Shown here piece after piece: positions 54,909 to 63,850 of a stretch of DNA of 64,000 bases; within the stretch, counting starts at the first letter, position 1, and each line of letters starts with the position of its first letter. Both the position numbers and the translations under genes were made by a program. The notes beneath the pieces were generated by a model. That model did not search any database, had not been told where the DNA came from, and worked only from the letters and a program-made list of their open reading frames with translations. The DNA comes from DATEPR01 sp036491115. Lineage in GTDB: Bacteria; Actinomycetota; Actinomycetes; Mycobacteriales; Pseudonocardiaceae. The stretch lies in contig DASXCQ010000068.1 of NCBI GenBank assembly GCA_036491115.1, positions 40,265-104,264 on the forward strand, in the 5' to 3' direction.

Positions 54909-56209
54909 GCGACGGCCTTCTGCTCGGCGTCGCGGCCGGTGAGCAGGTGGGTGATGGTGCTGGCGGCGAGCACGACGGTCAGCGCGTCCAGCGGCACGCG
55001 GAACCGGATCCGGGTGAAGAACACGGCCAGCAGCAACACGTTGACCACGATCGTCCAGGCGATCAGCTTCTCGGTCGGTGTGAGCCGCCATCGCCGGTAC
55101 AGCGCCAGCCGCACCAGCGCGAGCAGCAGGATCGGGTAGTAGCTGACCGCGGACACCACGTCCTGCGGCAGGCTGCCCTGGCTGGCGGTGGCGAGGTCGT
55201 CGGAGTAGGAGAAGTTGTTCACCACCTTCTCCACGTACAGTTCCGCGGCGCTGCCCGGGTGCTGGCCGATCCAGCTCATCGCCTGACCGGCGAAGTAGTG
55301 GTCGGCCTGGACCTCGTCGTACCGGTGGGCCGACGCGAACGTGGTGTATCTGTCGATGTTCACGTCGGTGCCGCTGTCCGCCCTGGTGTCCGGGCTGTTG
55401 CCGAGCAACAGGTTGAATCCGTCGTTCGTCGACACTGGAACAAAGGCGTGCATCACGATCGCGTTGCGCACGCACCACACTCCGGGCAGTACGGCCATGG
55501 CGAGGATCAGCGCGACCACGGTCCCCCCCGAGATCTTGCGGCCGCTCGCCCTGCGCCGCCACGCCAGCCAGGCGACCAGCCCGACGGCGGTCACACCGAA
55601 CGTGGGCACGGTGATGATCAACATACCGGCCACCAGACCGGCGAACAGCGCGTAGCCCAGCCTGGCCCTGCCGTTCTCCGGCAGTGCCCGCGCGGACATC
55701 TCGACCGTGACCAGCAGCAGGAACAGCGCCGGCACCTGCGGGTACAGCGTGGTGGCGGTGAAGATCAGCAGCGGGTAGCAGGCGACGACCACAGCGGCGA
55801 TCGCACCGGTGGCCGGCGTGTGCGCCCGCCTGCCCAACAGGTAGACGAACCACACCGTCCCGGCCAGCGCGAGCACGCCGACCATGCGCAGCGCGACGAT
55901 GCTGCCACCGGACGCGAGATGGAAGGGCAGCAGCAGGAACAGATAGCCCGGCGGCCGGTACGCCGTCGGAACCACGCCGTCGACGCTGTATCCGTGGTCG
56001 TAGCCCAAGGAATTGACGATGTCCAGATAGACCTGTTCGTCATGGAAACGCACCGCCCGGCCCAGTCGGATGGCATAACCGCCGGCCAGCAACAGATTGA
56101 GCACCACGGCGCAGACCGCGACGCCGGCGGCGTGCGTGGCGATCCAGGCGCCGAACCGTTTCGGTTTGGACAGCGCCGTGCTCGATGTCAACGGTAGGGC
56201 TGCCGTCAT
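54905..56209 (-). CDS. GT39-like membrane glycosyltransferase
   Basis: A 434-residue multi-spanning protein. An acidic pair in FHDEQVYLDIVN in the first extracytoplasmic loop, plus PTAYRPPGYLFLLLPF, matches the GT39/GT83 family (ArnT/Pmt-like), which uses polyprenyl-phosphate sugars as donors on the outer face of the membrane. It has about ten helices and a C-terminal IVVNVLLLAVFFTRIRFRV. It may decorate the glycan or a protein. The ATG at 56209 overlaps the O-antigen ligase-type stop. Confidence 0.85.
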   Translation of the reverse strand: MTAALPLTSSTALSKPKRFGAWIATHAAGVAVCAVVLNLLLAGGYAIRLGRAVRFHDEQVYLDIVNSLGYDHGYSVDGVVPTAYRPPGYLFLLLPFHLASGGSIVALRMVGVLALAGTVWFVYLLGRRAHTPATGAIAAVVVACYPLLIFTATTLYPQVPALFLLLVTVEMSARALPENGRARLGYALFAGLVAGMLIITVPTFGVTAVGLVAWLAWRRRASGRKISGGTVVALILAMAVLPGVWCVRNAIVMHAFVPVSTNDGFNLLLGNSPDTRADSGTDVNIDRYTTFASAHRYDEVQADHYFAGQAMSWIGQHPGSAAELYVEKVVNNFSYSDDLATASQGSLPQDVVSAVSYYPILLLALVRLALYRRWRLTPTEKLIAWTIVVNVLLLAVFFTRIRFRVPLDALTVVLAASTITHLLTGRDAEQKAVA

Positions 56210-57657
56210 GTCGTACCCCTCAGCCGGGCGCCCGTCCCCGCTCCGGGCCGTACCCGCCGCCGTGTGCTCACCCGTCCGACGACAGGTATGAACTGGCTTG
56301 GATTGTCCCGGATAGTACGCCACAGAGCTCCGGCGACGCCGACCAGAAGGAAACACATTCCGGTCGCCATGATGAATCCGAAGGCGTCGTAGGTCGCGTC
56401 CGCCACCATGATCACGGCGAGGCACGCGAGCAGTGTCTGGGCGAGATCACGCAGTAGCGGATCGCGTGCGGCGCGGCGCACCTGGATCGCGGCGTACGCG
56501 CCGGCGAGGAGAACGAAGATCAACGCGGCCAGGCCGACGAAACCGGTCTCCACGAGTGTGCCCAGATACTGGTTGTCCAGTGGGCCGTACTTGTCCGGCA
56601 GGTAGGTGCCGAATCCCTTGCCCAGCCACGGATGTTCGGCGATCTGCAGACTTGCCCTGGCATAGGACTCGGTCCGGTGCTGGATGCTGGGATCGCCGGA
56701 CAGGTGGCTGAACAGGCTGATCAGGGTGCCGATCAGGCCCGGCACGAACAGTCGCATGAGCCCGGTGAACAGCACCGCGGCGACCAGCGTCTGCAACTGG
56801 CGCCTGGCCGGCCAGGTCGGCAGCAGCACCAGGCCGGCGGCGAGCAGGCCGAGGATGGCCGACCGGGACAGCGACACCATCGCGCCCATGGCGAGCATGG
56901 CCAGCGCCACCCACCACGGCCAGGACCGCCTGCGGTGGGTGGTGGCACGGAACGCGTAGTGGGCGCACAGCGGCACCGCGATCGCGCACACCACACCGAA
57001 CTCGATCGGATGGCCCGCGGTGCCGGACGGCCGCCGGAAGATCGACCGTTCCAGGAGTGTGTTGATGTTCCCGACCTCGCGCAGGCCGGGCAGCACCATG
57101 TAGTGGGTCGGGTCGATGCCGAAGTAGAACTGGATCAGTCCGATGGCGGCGACGAACGTGCAGCCGTAGACGACGATCCGGAGCAGCTTGTCGATCCTGG
57201 ACAGTCCGCGCAGCGAGTCGACCGCCATGATGCCCACGACCATCGCGCCCATGATCGTGACGACGCTGCGGTCGGTGGCGTTGAGCTCGTCCGATGGCAG
57301 GTAGCCGAACGTGGCGTACCCGTAGGTCGCCAGTTGGGACAGGCCGAACAGGAACAGCGAGGTGCGCACCAGGCTGCGGCCCTTGGCCATGCCCACGGTG
57401 TTCACCATCTGCGCACAGAACCAGAGCAGGCCCAGTCCCATCCCGACCAGCATGCTGGGCGCGAGTGCGAGCGGGATCGCCGCGATCACCAGGTGTGACG
57501 GCAGGATGAACAGGATCGCGCAGTAGCAGCACAACAGCGTGGTGCCGTCCGCGGTCTGTCGACGGCGGACCGGCTCGACCGGGCGGGTGTCGTCGACGGA
57601 CGGCCGGTCGGCGACCGATCGGTCCGTGCCCGCCGCCCCCGTGTCGAGCGTGGTCAT
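56206..57657 (-). CDS. O-antigen ligase/polymerase-type membrane protein (Wzy/WaaL)
   Basis: A 483-residue protein with about 11-12 helices. The central helix-loop reads PSGTAGHPIEFGVVCAI, followed by a long loop with SYARASLQIAEHPWLGKGFGTY, features shared by Wzy polymerases and O-antigen ligases. In a cluster with Wzx and Wzz it is the likely polymerase that joins repeat units outside the membrane. N terminus is a hydrophilic ~35-residue tail. It overlaps the next gene by 4 bases and follows the Wzz-like gene by six bases. Confidence 0.9.
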   Translation of the reverse strand: MTTLDTGAAGTDRSVADRPSVDDTRPVEPVRRRQTADGTTLLCCYCAILFILPSHLVIAAIPLALAPSMLVGMGLGLLWFCAQMVNTVGMAKGRSLVRTSLFLFGLSQLATYGYATFGYLPSDELNATDRSVVTIMGAMVVGIMAVDSLRGLSRIDKLLRIVVYGCTFVAAIGLIQFYFGIDPTHYMVLPGLREVGNINTLLERSIFRRPSGTAGHPIEFGVVCAIAVPLCAHYAFRATTHRRRSWPWWVALAMLAMGAMVSLSRSAILGLLAAGLVLLPTWPARRQLQTLVAAVLFTGLMRLFVPGLIGTLISLFSHLSGDPSIQHRTESYARASLQIAEHPWLGKGFGTYLPDKYGPLDNQYLGTLVETGFVGLAALIFVLLAGAYAAIQVRRAARDPLLRDLAQTLLACLAVIMVADATYDAFGFIMATGMCFLLVGVAGALWRTIRDNPSQFIPVVGRVSTRRRVRPGAGTGARLRGTT

Positions 57658-57663
57658 GGGCGG

Positions 57664-58671
57664 TCAGCCGGTGGAGGTGTCAGGTGAACCGAACTCGGAC
57701 CGCGGCCAGTCATGGGTGGTGCCTGATCCGTTCTTGCTGGCGCCGTTCTTGTTGACCGGGGACCCGTTGTTGGTGTTCGGGACCGGCGCCGGGTGCACCC
57801 TGGGCTTGGCCGGGTGTGGCTTGTGCAGGGGGCTGGGCGGGTAGGGCGGCCTGCCGTTGCCGGCCGGCCCGATCTGCGGCCGGGGCGCGGGCCGGGGTCC
57901 GCCGGTGGTGCGCACCGGCTGCGGCAGCGGTCGGGGCGCGGGACGCATCTTCTGGGTGACTGCCGTGCCCTCCACCAGGTCGTCGTCCACGTCGGCCAGT
58001 GGCTCGCCCACCGTGTCGTCACGGACCGGTTCGGCCTTGCGCCTGCCGCGGCGTCCCACCATGACGCTCTCGATCGCGAACGCGGCGCCGAGGCTCACCA
58101 CGAGCCCCAGGGCGAGTGCCACGCCGCCGAAGCGGACCTTGCCGCCCAGCTTCGTCTCGGCGGGCGTCGGATCGACGACGACCTGGGTGCCGATGAAGGT
58201 GCTGGGTGGGGCGTCGAGGTTGCGCTGCCGGGCGTTCAGCTCGTTGGCCGCGTACTTCAGGGCCAGGTCGACGGTCCGCTGGGCGAGGACCTTGGTGGGC
58301 GCGTCGGCGATGATGACCACGAACGGGCCGCCGGTCCCGCCGTCGCCGGCCTGGTAGGTGTCGACGCCACCGGTGGCCGCGATCTGGTCCTGCACGGTGG
58401 GGCTGCTCAGGCTCTGGATCAGCAGCTGCGTGGTGATGGTGAGGCTGCCCTCGAAGCCGAGCAACGGGTTGCCCGGTCCGGTGGCCTGCTTGGGGTCGAT
58501 GGCCACGATGCCGCCGTCGGTCGGCGGCGTGAGGACGATGGTGCCGGTCGACTCGTACTGCGTCGGCACGGCGAGGAACACGCCACCCGCGAGAACGACC
58601 GACAGCACGAACACCGGAACGGAGACGTACCAACGGCGAAGGAGGACGCCCATCGTCTTCCAGAAGTCCAT
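57664..58671 (-). CDS. Wzz-like chain-length/co-polymerase protein
   Basis: A 335-residue membrane protein with an N-terminal helix (SVPVFVLSVVLAGGVFLAV), an extracytoplasmic domain (~50-180) and a second helix (GGVALALGLVVSLGAAFAIES). A ~120-residue cytoplasmic tail is rich in Pro, Arg and Asn (HKPHPAKPRVHPAPVPNTNN). It lacks a kinase domain, unlike Wzc. It controls glycan chain length, probably with the polymerase gene downstream. GGAGG is five bases before the ATG. The tail may bind partner proteins. Confidence 0.88.
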   Translation of the reverse strand: MDFWKTMGVLLRRWYVSVPVFVLSVVLAGGVFLAVPTQYESTGTIVLTPPTDGGIVAIDPKQATGPGNPLLGFEGSLTITTQLLIQSLSSPTVQDQIAATGGVDTYQAGDGGTGGPFVVIIADAPTKVLAQRTVDLALKYAANELNARQRNLDAPPSTFIGTQVVVDPTPAETKLGGKVRFGGVALALGLVVSLGAAFAIESVMVGRRGRRKAEPVRDDTVGEPLADVDDDLVEGTAVTQKMRPAPRPLPQPVRTTGGPRPAPRPQIGPAGNGRPPYPPSPLHKPHPAKPRVHPAPVPNTNNGSPVNKNGASKNGSGTTHDWPRSEFGSPDTSTG

Positions 58672-58843
58672 CTTGCCTCCGCATTTCGGTGGTCAGCCCC
58701 GGCACCTGCCGCCGTAGGGGTCGCTGAAGTGTTCACTCAGCGTCGAGCGCGGCGGACATACCACCTGTGTAGGCATCATCGGCCAACCGCTCGAGACGTT
58801 ACGTGACCGGCCGCCGTCCGGCGACACCGGTAATGTGCGGCCG
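58672..58843. promoter_or_regulatory. Divergent promoter region of wzz operon and a GT4 gene
   Basis: The 172-bp gap separates the minus-strand polymerisation operon from a plus-strand glycosyltransferase. TAATGT (58831-58836) seven bases before GTG 58844 is a -10-like sequence for the plus strand. No other strong boxes were found. Confidence 0.4.
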
Positions 58844-59959
58844 GTGCGCATCGGATTCGCCTGCGCCTGGGATCCCGTTCCAGAGCCGACATGGTCGTAC
58901 ACACCGTGGCATCTGCGCGGTGCACTGCGTGACGTCGCCGAGGTCGAGGACATCGGGCTGACCTATCCGACGGCGGTGCGCATGCCGTTGAAGGCGTTGC
59001 ATGCCCGCCGGGTCAACGGACACTGGGTGTCCATGTGGAAGCACGGCGTCCTGGCCCGTGGTTACGCACAGCGCACACTCCGTGCCGCGGAACGGAGATC
59101 ACCGCTGGACGTGGTGATCCAGATCCAGGACCTGACCACGCTGCGCACACCCTTTCTGATCTATCAGGACCTGAGCTACGGCGTCCTGCTGGACGAGTTG
59201 GTGGCTGGACCACTGGTCCACTTTCCCAGTCTTGCCAAGGCGGACGCGGAACGCCTGCGGGACCGCCAGCACGCCGTCTACGAGCGGGCGGCGGGCATCC
59301 TGGCGATGAGTCACTGGTTCGCCCGCCACCTGGTCGAGGTCGAGGGCGTGCCCGCGGACAAGGTGCACGTCGTCCATCCTGGAGCGTCGGCGGCCACTTC
59401 GGACGGTGCGCGGACGATCACCGTCCGCCCTGGCCCGAGGCGCCGGCTGCTGCTGGTGGGCAAGGACTTCCACACCAAGGCGGGTGACCAGGTGCTCGCG
59501 GCACTGGGGCTGCTGCGCCGGGAAGTTGACCCGGCAATCACCTTGACCGTCGCCGGTCCTCGGGAGTGGCCGACGCCGGAGGGACCACCGGACGGTGTGG
59601 ACTTCCGGGGCCGGTTGCCGCTGGCCGACCTGCCCGCGCTGTACGCGGAGCACGACCTGTTCGTCATGCCGTCGCGATTCGAGGGATTCGGCATCGCGCT
59701 GGTGGAGGCGCTCTCGCACGGCCTGCCGTGTATCGCGAGAAACGCGTATGCGATGCCGGAAATCGTCCGTCCCGGAGTGAACGGCGATCTGGTGCACACG
59801 GAAACACCGGCGGAACTCGCGGCGACGATAGCCTCGGTGTTGGAGAACGACGAGATATTCGCCACAACGGCGAAACAGGCCGACGAGATCCGCCGGCACT
59901 ACACCTGGGAACGGGCCGCCCAGGACGTGCTGACCGCCGCGACCAAGGCCATCGGCTGA
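58844..59959 (+). CDS. Glycosyltransferase (GT4)
   Basis: A 371-residue GT-B enzyme from GTG at 58844 (another GTG at 58835 gives three more residues). IGFACAWDPVPEPTWSYTPW begins the acceptor domain. The donor domain shows LLLVGKDFHTKAGDQVLAAL, LTVAGPREWPTPEGPPDGV and DLFVMPSRFEGFGIALVEAL (the E-x7-E catalytic region). A TAATGT seven bases upstream suggests a leaderless transcript. It stands alone, flanked by divergent wzz and a convergent deacetylase. Donor unknown. Confidence 0.9.
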   Translation: MRIGFACAWDPVPEPTWSYTPWHLRGALRDVAEVEDIGLTYPTAVRMPLKALHARRVNGHWVSMWKHGVLARGYAQRTLRAAERRSPLDVVIQIQDLTTLRTPFLIYQDLSYGVLLDELVAGPLVHFPSLAKADAERLRDRQHAVYERAAGILAMSHWFARHLVEVEGVPADKVHVVHPGASAATSDGARTITVRPGPRRRLLLVGKDFHTKAGDQVLAALGLLRREVDPAITLTVAGPREWPTPEGPPDGVDFRGRLPLADLPALYAEHDLFVMPSRFEGFGIALVEALSHGLPCIARNAYAMPEIVRPGVNGDLVHTETPAELAATIASVLENDEIFATTAKQADEIRRHYTWERAAQDVLTAATKAIG

Positions 59960-59962
59960 GAG

Positions 59963-60679
59963 TCAGCCCCGGAACCACGCCCCGCGCACAGCCGAACCGC
60001 CGGCCAACGCGTCCCGCAGGGACGATGTGCCCAGGCCACGCTCGCGCAGCGAGCCCAGCACCCGCCTGCTCAGCTCCCCCCGGTCGAAACCCGGCGCCGG
60101 ACCGTCGTCCACACCGTCGGAGGCGTCCGCGTAGCCGTCGTGCATCAGCAACACCGACCCGGTGCCCACCGCTGTGCAGCGGGCCGCGATGGCGTCGACC
60201 GGGTCGTCCTGCCAGTCGGCGACGTCGTTGCTCCACACCACCGACTCCAGGCCGGTGGACCGGATCGCCGCCCAGGTGGACACGTGCTGCGCGCCGTAGG
60301 GCGGCCGGAACCAGCGGACCGCCCGGCCGGCCAGGTCCTCCAGTTCCCGCCGACCGTCCCTGGTCCGCCGCCGCACCACGGCCGGACTCATCGTGGTCAG
60401 CCGGACGTGGTCGACGCCGTGCAGCGCGATCTCGTGCCCGGCGTCGACGATCTCGCGCAGCAGCGCCGGGTGCCTGCGCGCGCGGCCGACGAGGAGGAAG
60501 AACGTCGCCGTGCTGCCGAACTCGGCCAGCGCCGCGAGCACCCGGTCCGTGCCGCCGGGCTGCGGCCCGTCGTCATAGGTCAGCACCACGCCGTCCCAGC
60601 GCACCGACCGTACCGAACCCACCGGTGCGGTGAGCGGCAGGACGACGCGGCGGAGCACGGGAGCGGCCATGTGCGTCAT
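59963..60679 (-). CDS. Polysaccharide deacetylase (NodB/CE4)
   Basis: A 238-residue CE4 esterase without an obvious signal peptide. The motifs are YDDGP (motif 1, with Asp for catalysis and metal), HGVDH (motif 2, HxxxH metal ligands), RPPYG (motif 3) and MHDGY (motif 5). It removes N-acetyl groups from amino sugars in chitin-like or peptidoglycan-like polymers. Its presence with the acetylamino-sugar genes suggests modification of the exported glycan. The ATG at 60679 lacks a good ribosome-binding site; 60670 is an alternative. Confidence 0.9.
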   Translation of the reverse strand: MTHMAAPVLRRVVLPLTAPVGSVRSVRWDGVVLTYDDGPQPGGTDRVLAALAEFGSTATFFLLVGRARRHPALLREIVDAGHEIALHGVDHVRLTTMSPAVVRRRTRDGRRELEDLAGRAVRWFRPPYGAQHVSTWAAIRSTGLESVVWSNDVADWQDDPVDAIAARCTAVGTGSVLLMHDGYADASDGVDDGPAPGFDRGELSRRVLGSLRERGLGTSSLRDALAGGSAVRGAWFRG

Positions 60680-60771
60680 CGTGCCAGGAGCGACGGTGTG
60701 TAACACCCGTGCCGTCCCGCCCGATCTGTCCCACGCGAAGCCCGTCCGCACAACAGCAGGTGAGCACGCAG

Positions 60772-61752
60772 ATGAATTCCAGCGCCGGCCAGGTGGCGGC
60801 GTGGCCGGTGACGCTGTCGATCGTGATCGTGTCCTACAACGCGGTGGACGAACTGCGGAAGACGCTTGCCGCGATCACCGGACCAGCGGCACCCCACACG
60901 TCCCACGAGATCCTGGTCACCGACAACGGTTCCACCGACAGCGCGGCGGATGTGGCCGAGGACGTCCTCGGCCCGGCAGCGGTGCGCAGGCTCGGCCGCA
61001 ACACCGGTTTCGGCTACGCCGTGAACCGCACGGTGGCGCGGGCGAGCGGCCAGTACGTGTTGCTGCTCAATCCGGACGCCCGACCGCGGCCGGCGGCGAT
61101 CGACGCCCTGGTGGACCATCTGGCGTCCCGGCCGGACGACGGCATCGTCGGCGGCCGTTGTCTCGACCCCGAGGGCCGGCTCGATCCGCGCAGCTGCTTC
61201 GGCCGCATCACCCCGTGGAGCCTGACCACGGGCGCGCTCGGCCTGTCCTCGCTGGCCCGCCACAACCGGCTGCTCGCACCGGAGTCGCTGGGCGACTGGC
61301 GGCGCGACGACGTGCGGCACGTCGACGTGGTGAGCGGTGGCTTCCTGCTGACCGCACGGTCCACCTGGGACCGGTTGGGCGGCTTCGACCAGACCTACCT
61401 GCTCTACGGCGAGGACCAGGACCTGTGCCTGCGGGCAGCCGCGCTGGGCTGCCGCCCGTCGATCACGCCGCTCGCCGAGGTCGTGCACGCCGTGGGGGCG
61501 TCGTCGAGCAGCACAGTGGACAGAGACGTGTTGGTCCTCACCGGACGGGCCACAGTGGTCCGTCAGCATCTGGGCCCGTGGCGGGGCTACGGCCTGCTGG
61601 CGCTGCGCACCGGTGTCGCGCTGCGGTCGGCCGCCGAGCGGGTCCGGCAGCGGCCTGGCCGGTGGACGGCCGTCGCGCGGCGCCGAGCCGAGTGGGCGCG
61701 CGGCTGGCAGCCGGGTGCGACCCTGCCCAGCCCGGCCCGGGCGGTCACATGA
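60772..61752 (+). CDS. Glycosyltransferase family 2 (rhamnosyl/galactosyl type)
   Basis: A 326-residue GT-A enzyme. SIVIVSYNAVDELRKTLAAI and EILVTDNGSTDS start the fold, with LLNPDARP as the DxD-like metal site. GGFDQTYLLYGEDQDLCLRA near residue 215 supplies the ED motif. It builds the repeat unit in the cytoplasm. AGGTGAG lies eight bases before the ATG at 60772; a GTG at 60760 gives four more residues. It overlaps the next gene as ATGA. Confidence 0.92.
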   Translation: MNSSAGQVAAWPVTLSIVIVSYNAVDELRKTLAAITGPAAPHTSHEILVTDNGSTDSAADVAEDVLGPAAVRRLGRNTGFGYAVNRTVARASGQYVLLLNPDARPRPAAIDALVDHLASRPDDGIVGGRCLDPEGRLDPRSCFGRITPWSLTTGALGLSSLARHNRLLAPESLGDWRRDDVRHVDVVSGGFLLTARSTWDRLGGFDQTYLLYGEDQDLCLRAAALGCRPSITPLAEVVHAVGASSSSTVDRDVLVLTGRATVVRQHLGPWRGYGLLALRTGVALRSAAERVRQRPGRWTAVARRRAEWARGWQPGATLPSPARAVT

Positions 61753-62594
61753 TCATCGCCAGCGTCGTGGTCCCGGCCCACAACGAGGCCGCGGTGATCA
61801 CCCGCTGCCTGCGTGCCCTCCGGGACGGAGCCGACGGCGAGTTGGACGTGATCGTCGTGGCCAACGGGTGTGGTGACGACACGGCGGCCGTCGCCAAGCG
61901 GGAGGGCGCCATCGTCGTGGAGACCCCGGTGGCCGGCAAGGCGAACGCGATCCGGCTGGGCGACGCCCAGTGCCAGGCCTTCCCCCGCCTCTACCTGGAC
62001 GCCGACAGCGAGCTGACCGGCACGGCCGTGCGGACCATGGTCGAAGCACTGGCCGACGCGGGTGCTCCGGCGTGCGCGCCGACCCCGGTGTTCGACCTCT
62101 CCCCCCTGTCCCCGCCTGCCCGCGGTTTCCACCGGGCCCTGCACGCGCTGACCGGCGCCCGGCGGGGCCTGTCCGGCACCGGCGCCTACCTGCTCACCGA
62201 GGCAGGCCACGCCAGGGTGTTCCCGCTGCCCGACGTGATCGCCGACGACGCCTGGGTGCATCGCACGTTCGCCGCCGAGGAGCGGTTGGTGGTGGACACC
62301 GTCACCGCGCCGGTCCGGCTGGCGCACACCGTGCCCGCGGTGATCCGCAGGCGGGCCAGGGTGCGGCTGGGCAATCGGCAGCTGGCCGAGTTCGGCCGCC
62401 CGGCCACCGAACCGCCGCTGCGCCCGAAGGCGCTGCTGGCGCTGGTCCGGCAGCGCACGGTCGGCCCGGCGGACGCGGCCTGTTTCCTCGGCGTGCTGGC
62501 CGCCGAGCGGGTGCTGGCCCGCTGGCGCGGGCTGCGGGGCCGCGCCGACACCTGGTCGTCCGATTCGACCGCCCGCAGCGAGGGGGCAGCATGA
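61749..62594 (+). CDS. Glycosyltransferase family 2
   Basis: A 281-residue GT-A protein. VVVPAHNEAAVITRCLRALRD begins it. LYLDADSELTG is the DxD-type site, and VIADDAWVHRTF holds the acid pair. The protein is shorter and more cytoplasmic-looking than its neighbour; the C-terminal region ends in a charged stretch. ATG overlaps the previous stop and its own stop overlaps the next gene, so it is in the same coupled operon. The donor is unknown. Confidence 0.88.
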   Translation: MIIASVVVPAHNEAAVITRCLRALRDGADGELDVIVVANGCGDDTAAVAKREGAIVVETPVAGKANAIRLGDAQCQAFPRLYLDADSELTGTAVRTMVEALADAGAPACAPTPVFDLSPLSPPARGFHRALHALTGARRGLSGTGAYLLTEAGHARVFPLPDVIADDAWVHRTFAAEERLVVDTVTAPVRLAHTVPAVIRRRARVRLGNRQLAEFGRPATEPPLRPKALLALVRQRTVGPADAACFLGVLAAERVLARWRGLRGRADTWSSDSTARSEGAA

Positions 62595-63841
62595 ACAAGC
62601 ACGTGCTGATCATCGTGCAGAACCTGCCGGTGCCGCTGGACCGGCGGGTCTGGCTGGAGTGCCGGGCGCTCACCGCCGCCGGCTACGAGGTGTCGGTGAT
62701 CTGCCCGAAGGGACCGGGCGATCCCGGCTACCAGGTGCTGGACGGCGTGCACATCCACAAGTACGCGCCGCCCCGGCAGGCCGACGGTTTCGTCGGCTAC
62801 GCCTGGGAGTTCGCCTACTGCTGGGTGCGCACCGCGCTGACATCGCTCTCGGTGTTCCGGCGGCGCCGCTTCCACGTCATGCAGGCCTGCAACCCGCCGG
62901 ACATCTACTGGTCGCTGGCATGGGCGTGGCGGCTGTTCGGCGTCCGGTTCGTGTTCGACCACCACGACCTGAACCCGGAGGTGTACCGCTCCCGCTTCGG
63001 TGAGCCGACCGGGCTGGCCGGGCGGGCCCAGCTGGCCGCGCTGTACTGGCTGGAGCGGCGCACGTTCCGCACCGCGGACCGGGTGATCTCCACGAACGAG
63101 TCGTACCGGCGGATCGCCCTGCGCCGCGGCGGGGTGCCCGTCGAGCACACCACGGTGGTCCGGTCCGGACCGGACACGTCGGTGATGCGCCCGGCGGCGG
63201 CCGTGCCCGACCTTCGTGACGGGCACCGGCACCTGGTGGCCTACCTGGGCATCATGGGGCCGCAGGACGGGGTGGACGGCGTGCTGCGGGTGGCGCAGCG
63301 GGTGGTCCGCCACCACGGCCGGACCGACGTCCGCTTCGCGCTGCTCGGCTTCGGCGACTGCCAGGCCGACCTGCGCCGCCAGTGCACCGAACTGGGCCTG
63401 GACGAGCACGTGGTGTTCACCGGGCGGGTCGGCCCGCCGGAGATCAGCCAGTACCTGTCCACGGCCGCGGTCGGGCTGTCCCCCGATCCACTCAGCCCGC
63501 TCAACGACGTGTCGACCATGAACAAGACGATGGAGTACATGGCCTTCGCGCTGCCCGTCGTGGCGTACCGGCTGACCGAGACCGTGGTGTCCGGCGGCGA
63601 CTGCGCCGTCTATGTCGAGCCGGGCGACGAGGCCGGGTTCGCCGACGCCCTGGTCGAGCTGCTGGACGATCCGGACCGAAGGGCCGAACTGGGCGCCGCC
63701 GGGCGGCTGCGTGCCGAGCGCGATCTAGACTGGCGGCCCCAGGCGAGGGCGTACGTGTCCGTGTTCGACGGGATCTTCGGGCCCCGGCGGACCGGCGTCC
63801 CGCATACCGAGGCCGACCCGGCCGAACAACAGGTTGGATGA
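62591..63841 (+). CDS. Glycosyltransferase (GT4; WbuB-like)
   Basis: A 416-residue GT-B enzyme. LIIVQNLPVPLDRRVWLECRA is typical of GT4 enzymes of the WbuB/Cap1F type. The donor domain has LVAYLGIMGPQDGVDGVLRV, FALLGFGDCQADL, and LSPDPLSPLNDVSTMNKTME, with MAFALPVVAYRLTETVVSGG as the E-motif region. The GT4 ends with a polar tail. It ends nine bases before the UDP-glucose dehydrogenase gene. Confidence 0.93.
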   Translation: MNKHVLIIVQNLPVPLDRRVWLECRALTAAGYEVSVICPKGPGDPGYQVLDGVHIHKYAPPRQADGFVGYAWEFAYCWVRTALTSLSVFRRRRFHVMQACNPPDIYWSLAWAWRLFGVRFVFDHHDLNPEVYRSRFGEPTGLAGRAQLAALYWLERRTFRTADRVISTNESYRRIALRRGGVPVEHTTVVRSGPDTSVMRPAAAVPDLRDGHRHLVAYLGIMGPQDGVDGVLRVAQRVVRHHGRTDVRFALLGFGDCQADLRRQCTELGLDEHVVFTGRVGPPEISQYLSTAAVGLSPDPLSPLNDVSTMNKTMEYMAFALPVVAYRLTETVVSGGDCAVYVEPGDEAGFADALVELLDDPDRRAELGAAGRLRAERDLDWRPQARAYVSVFDGIFGPRRTGVPHTEADPAEQQVG

Positions 63842-63850
63842 GGTGGGGCT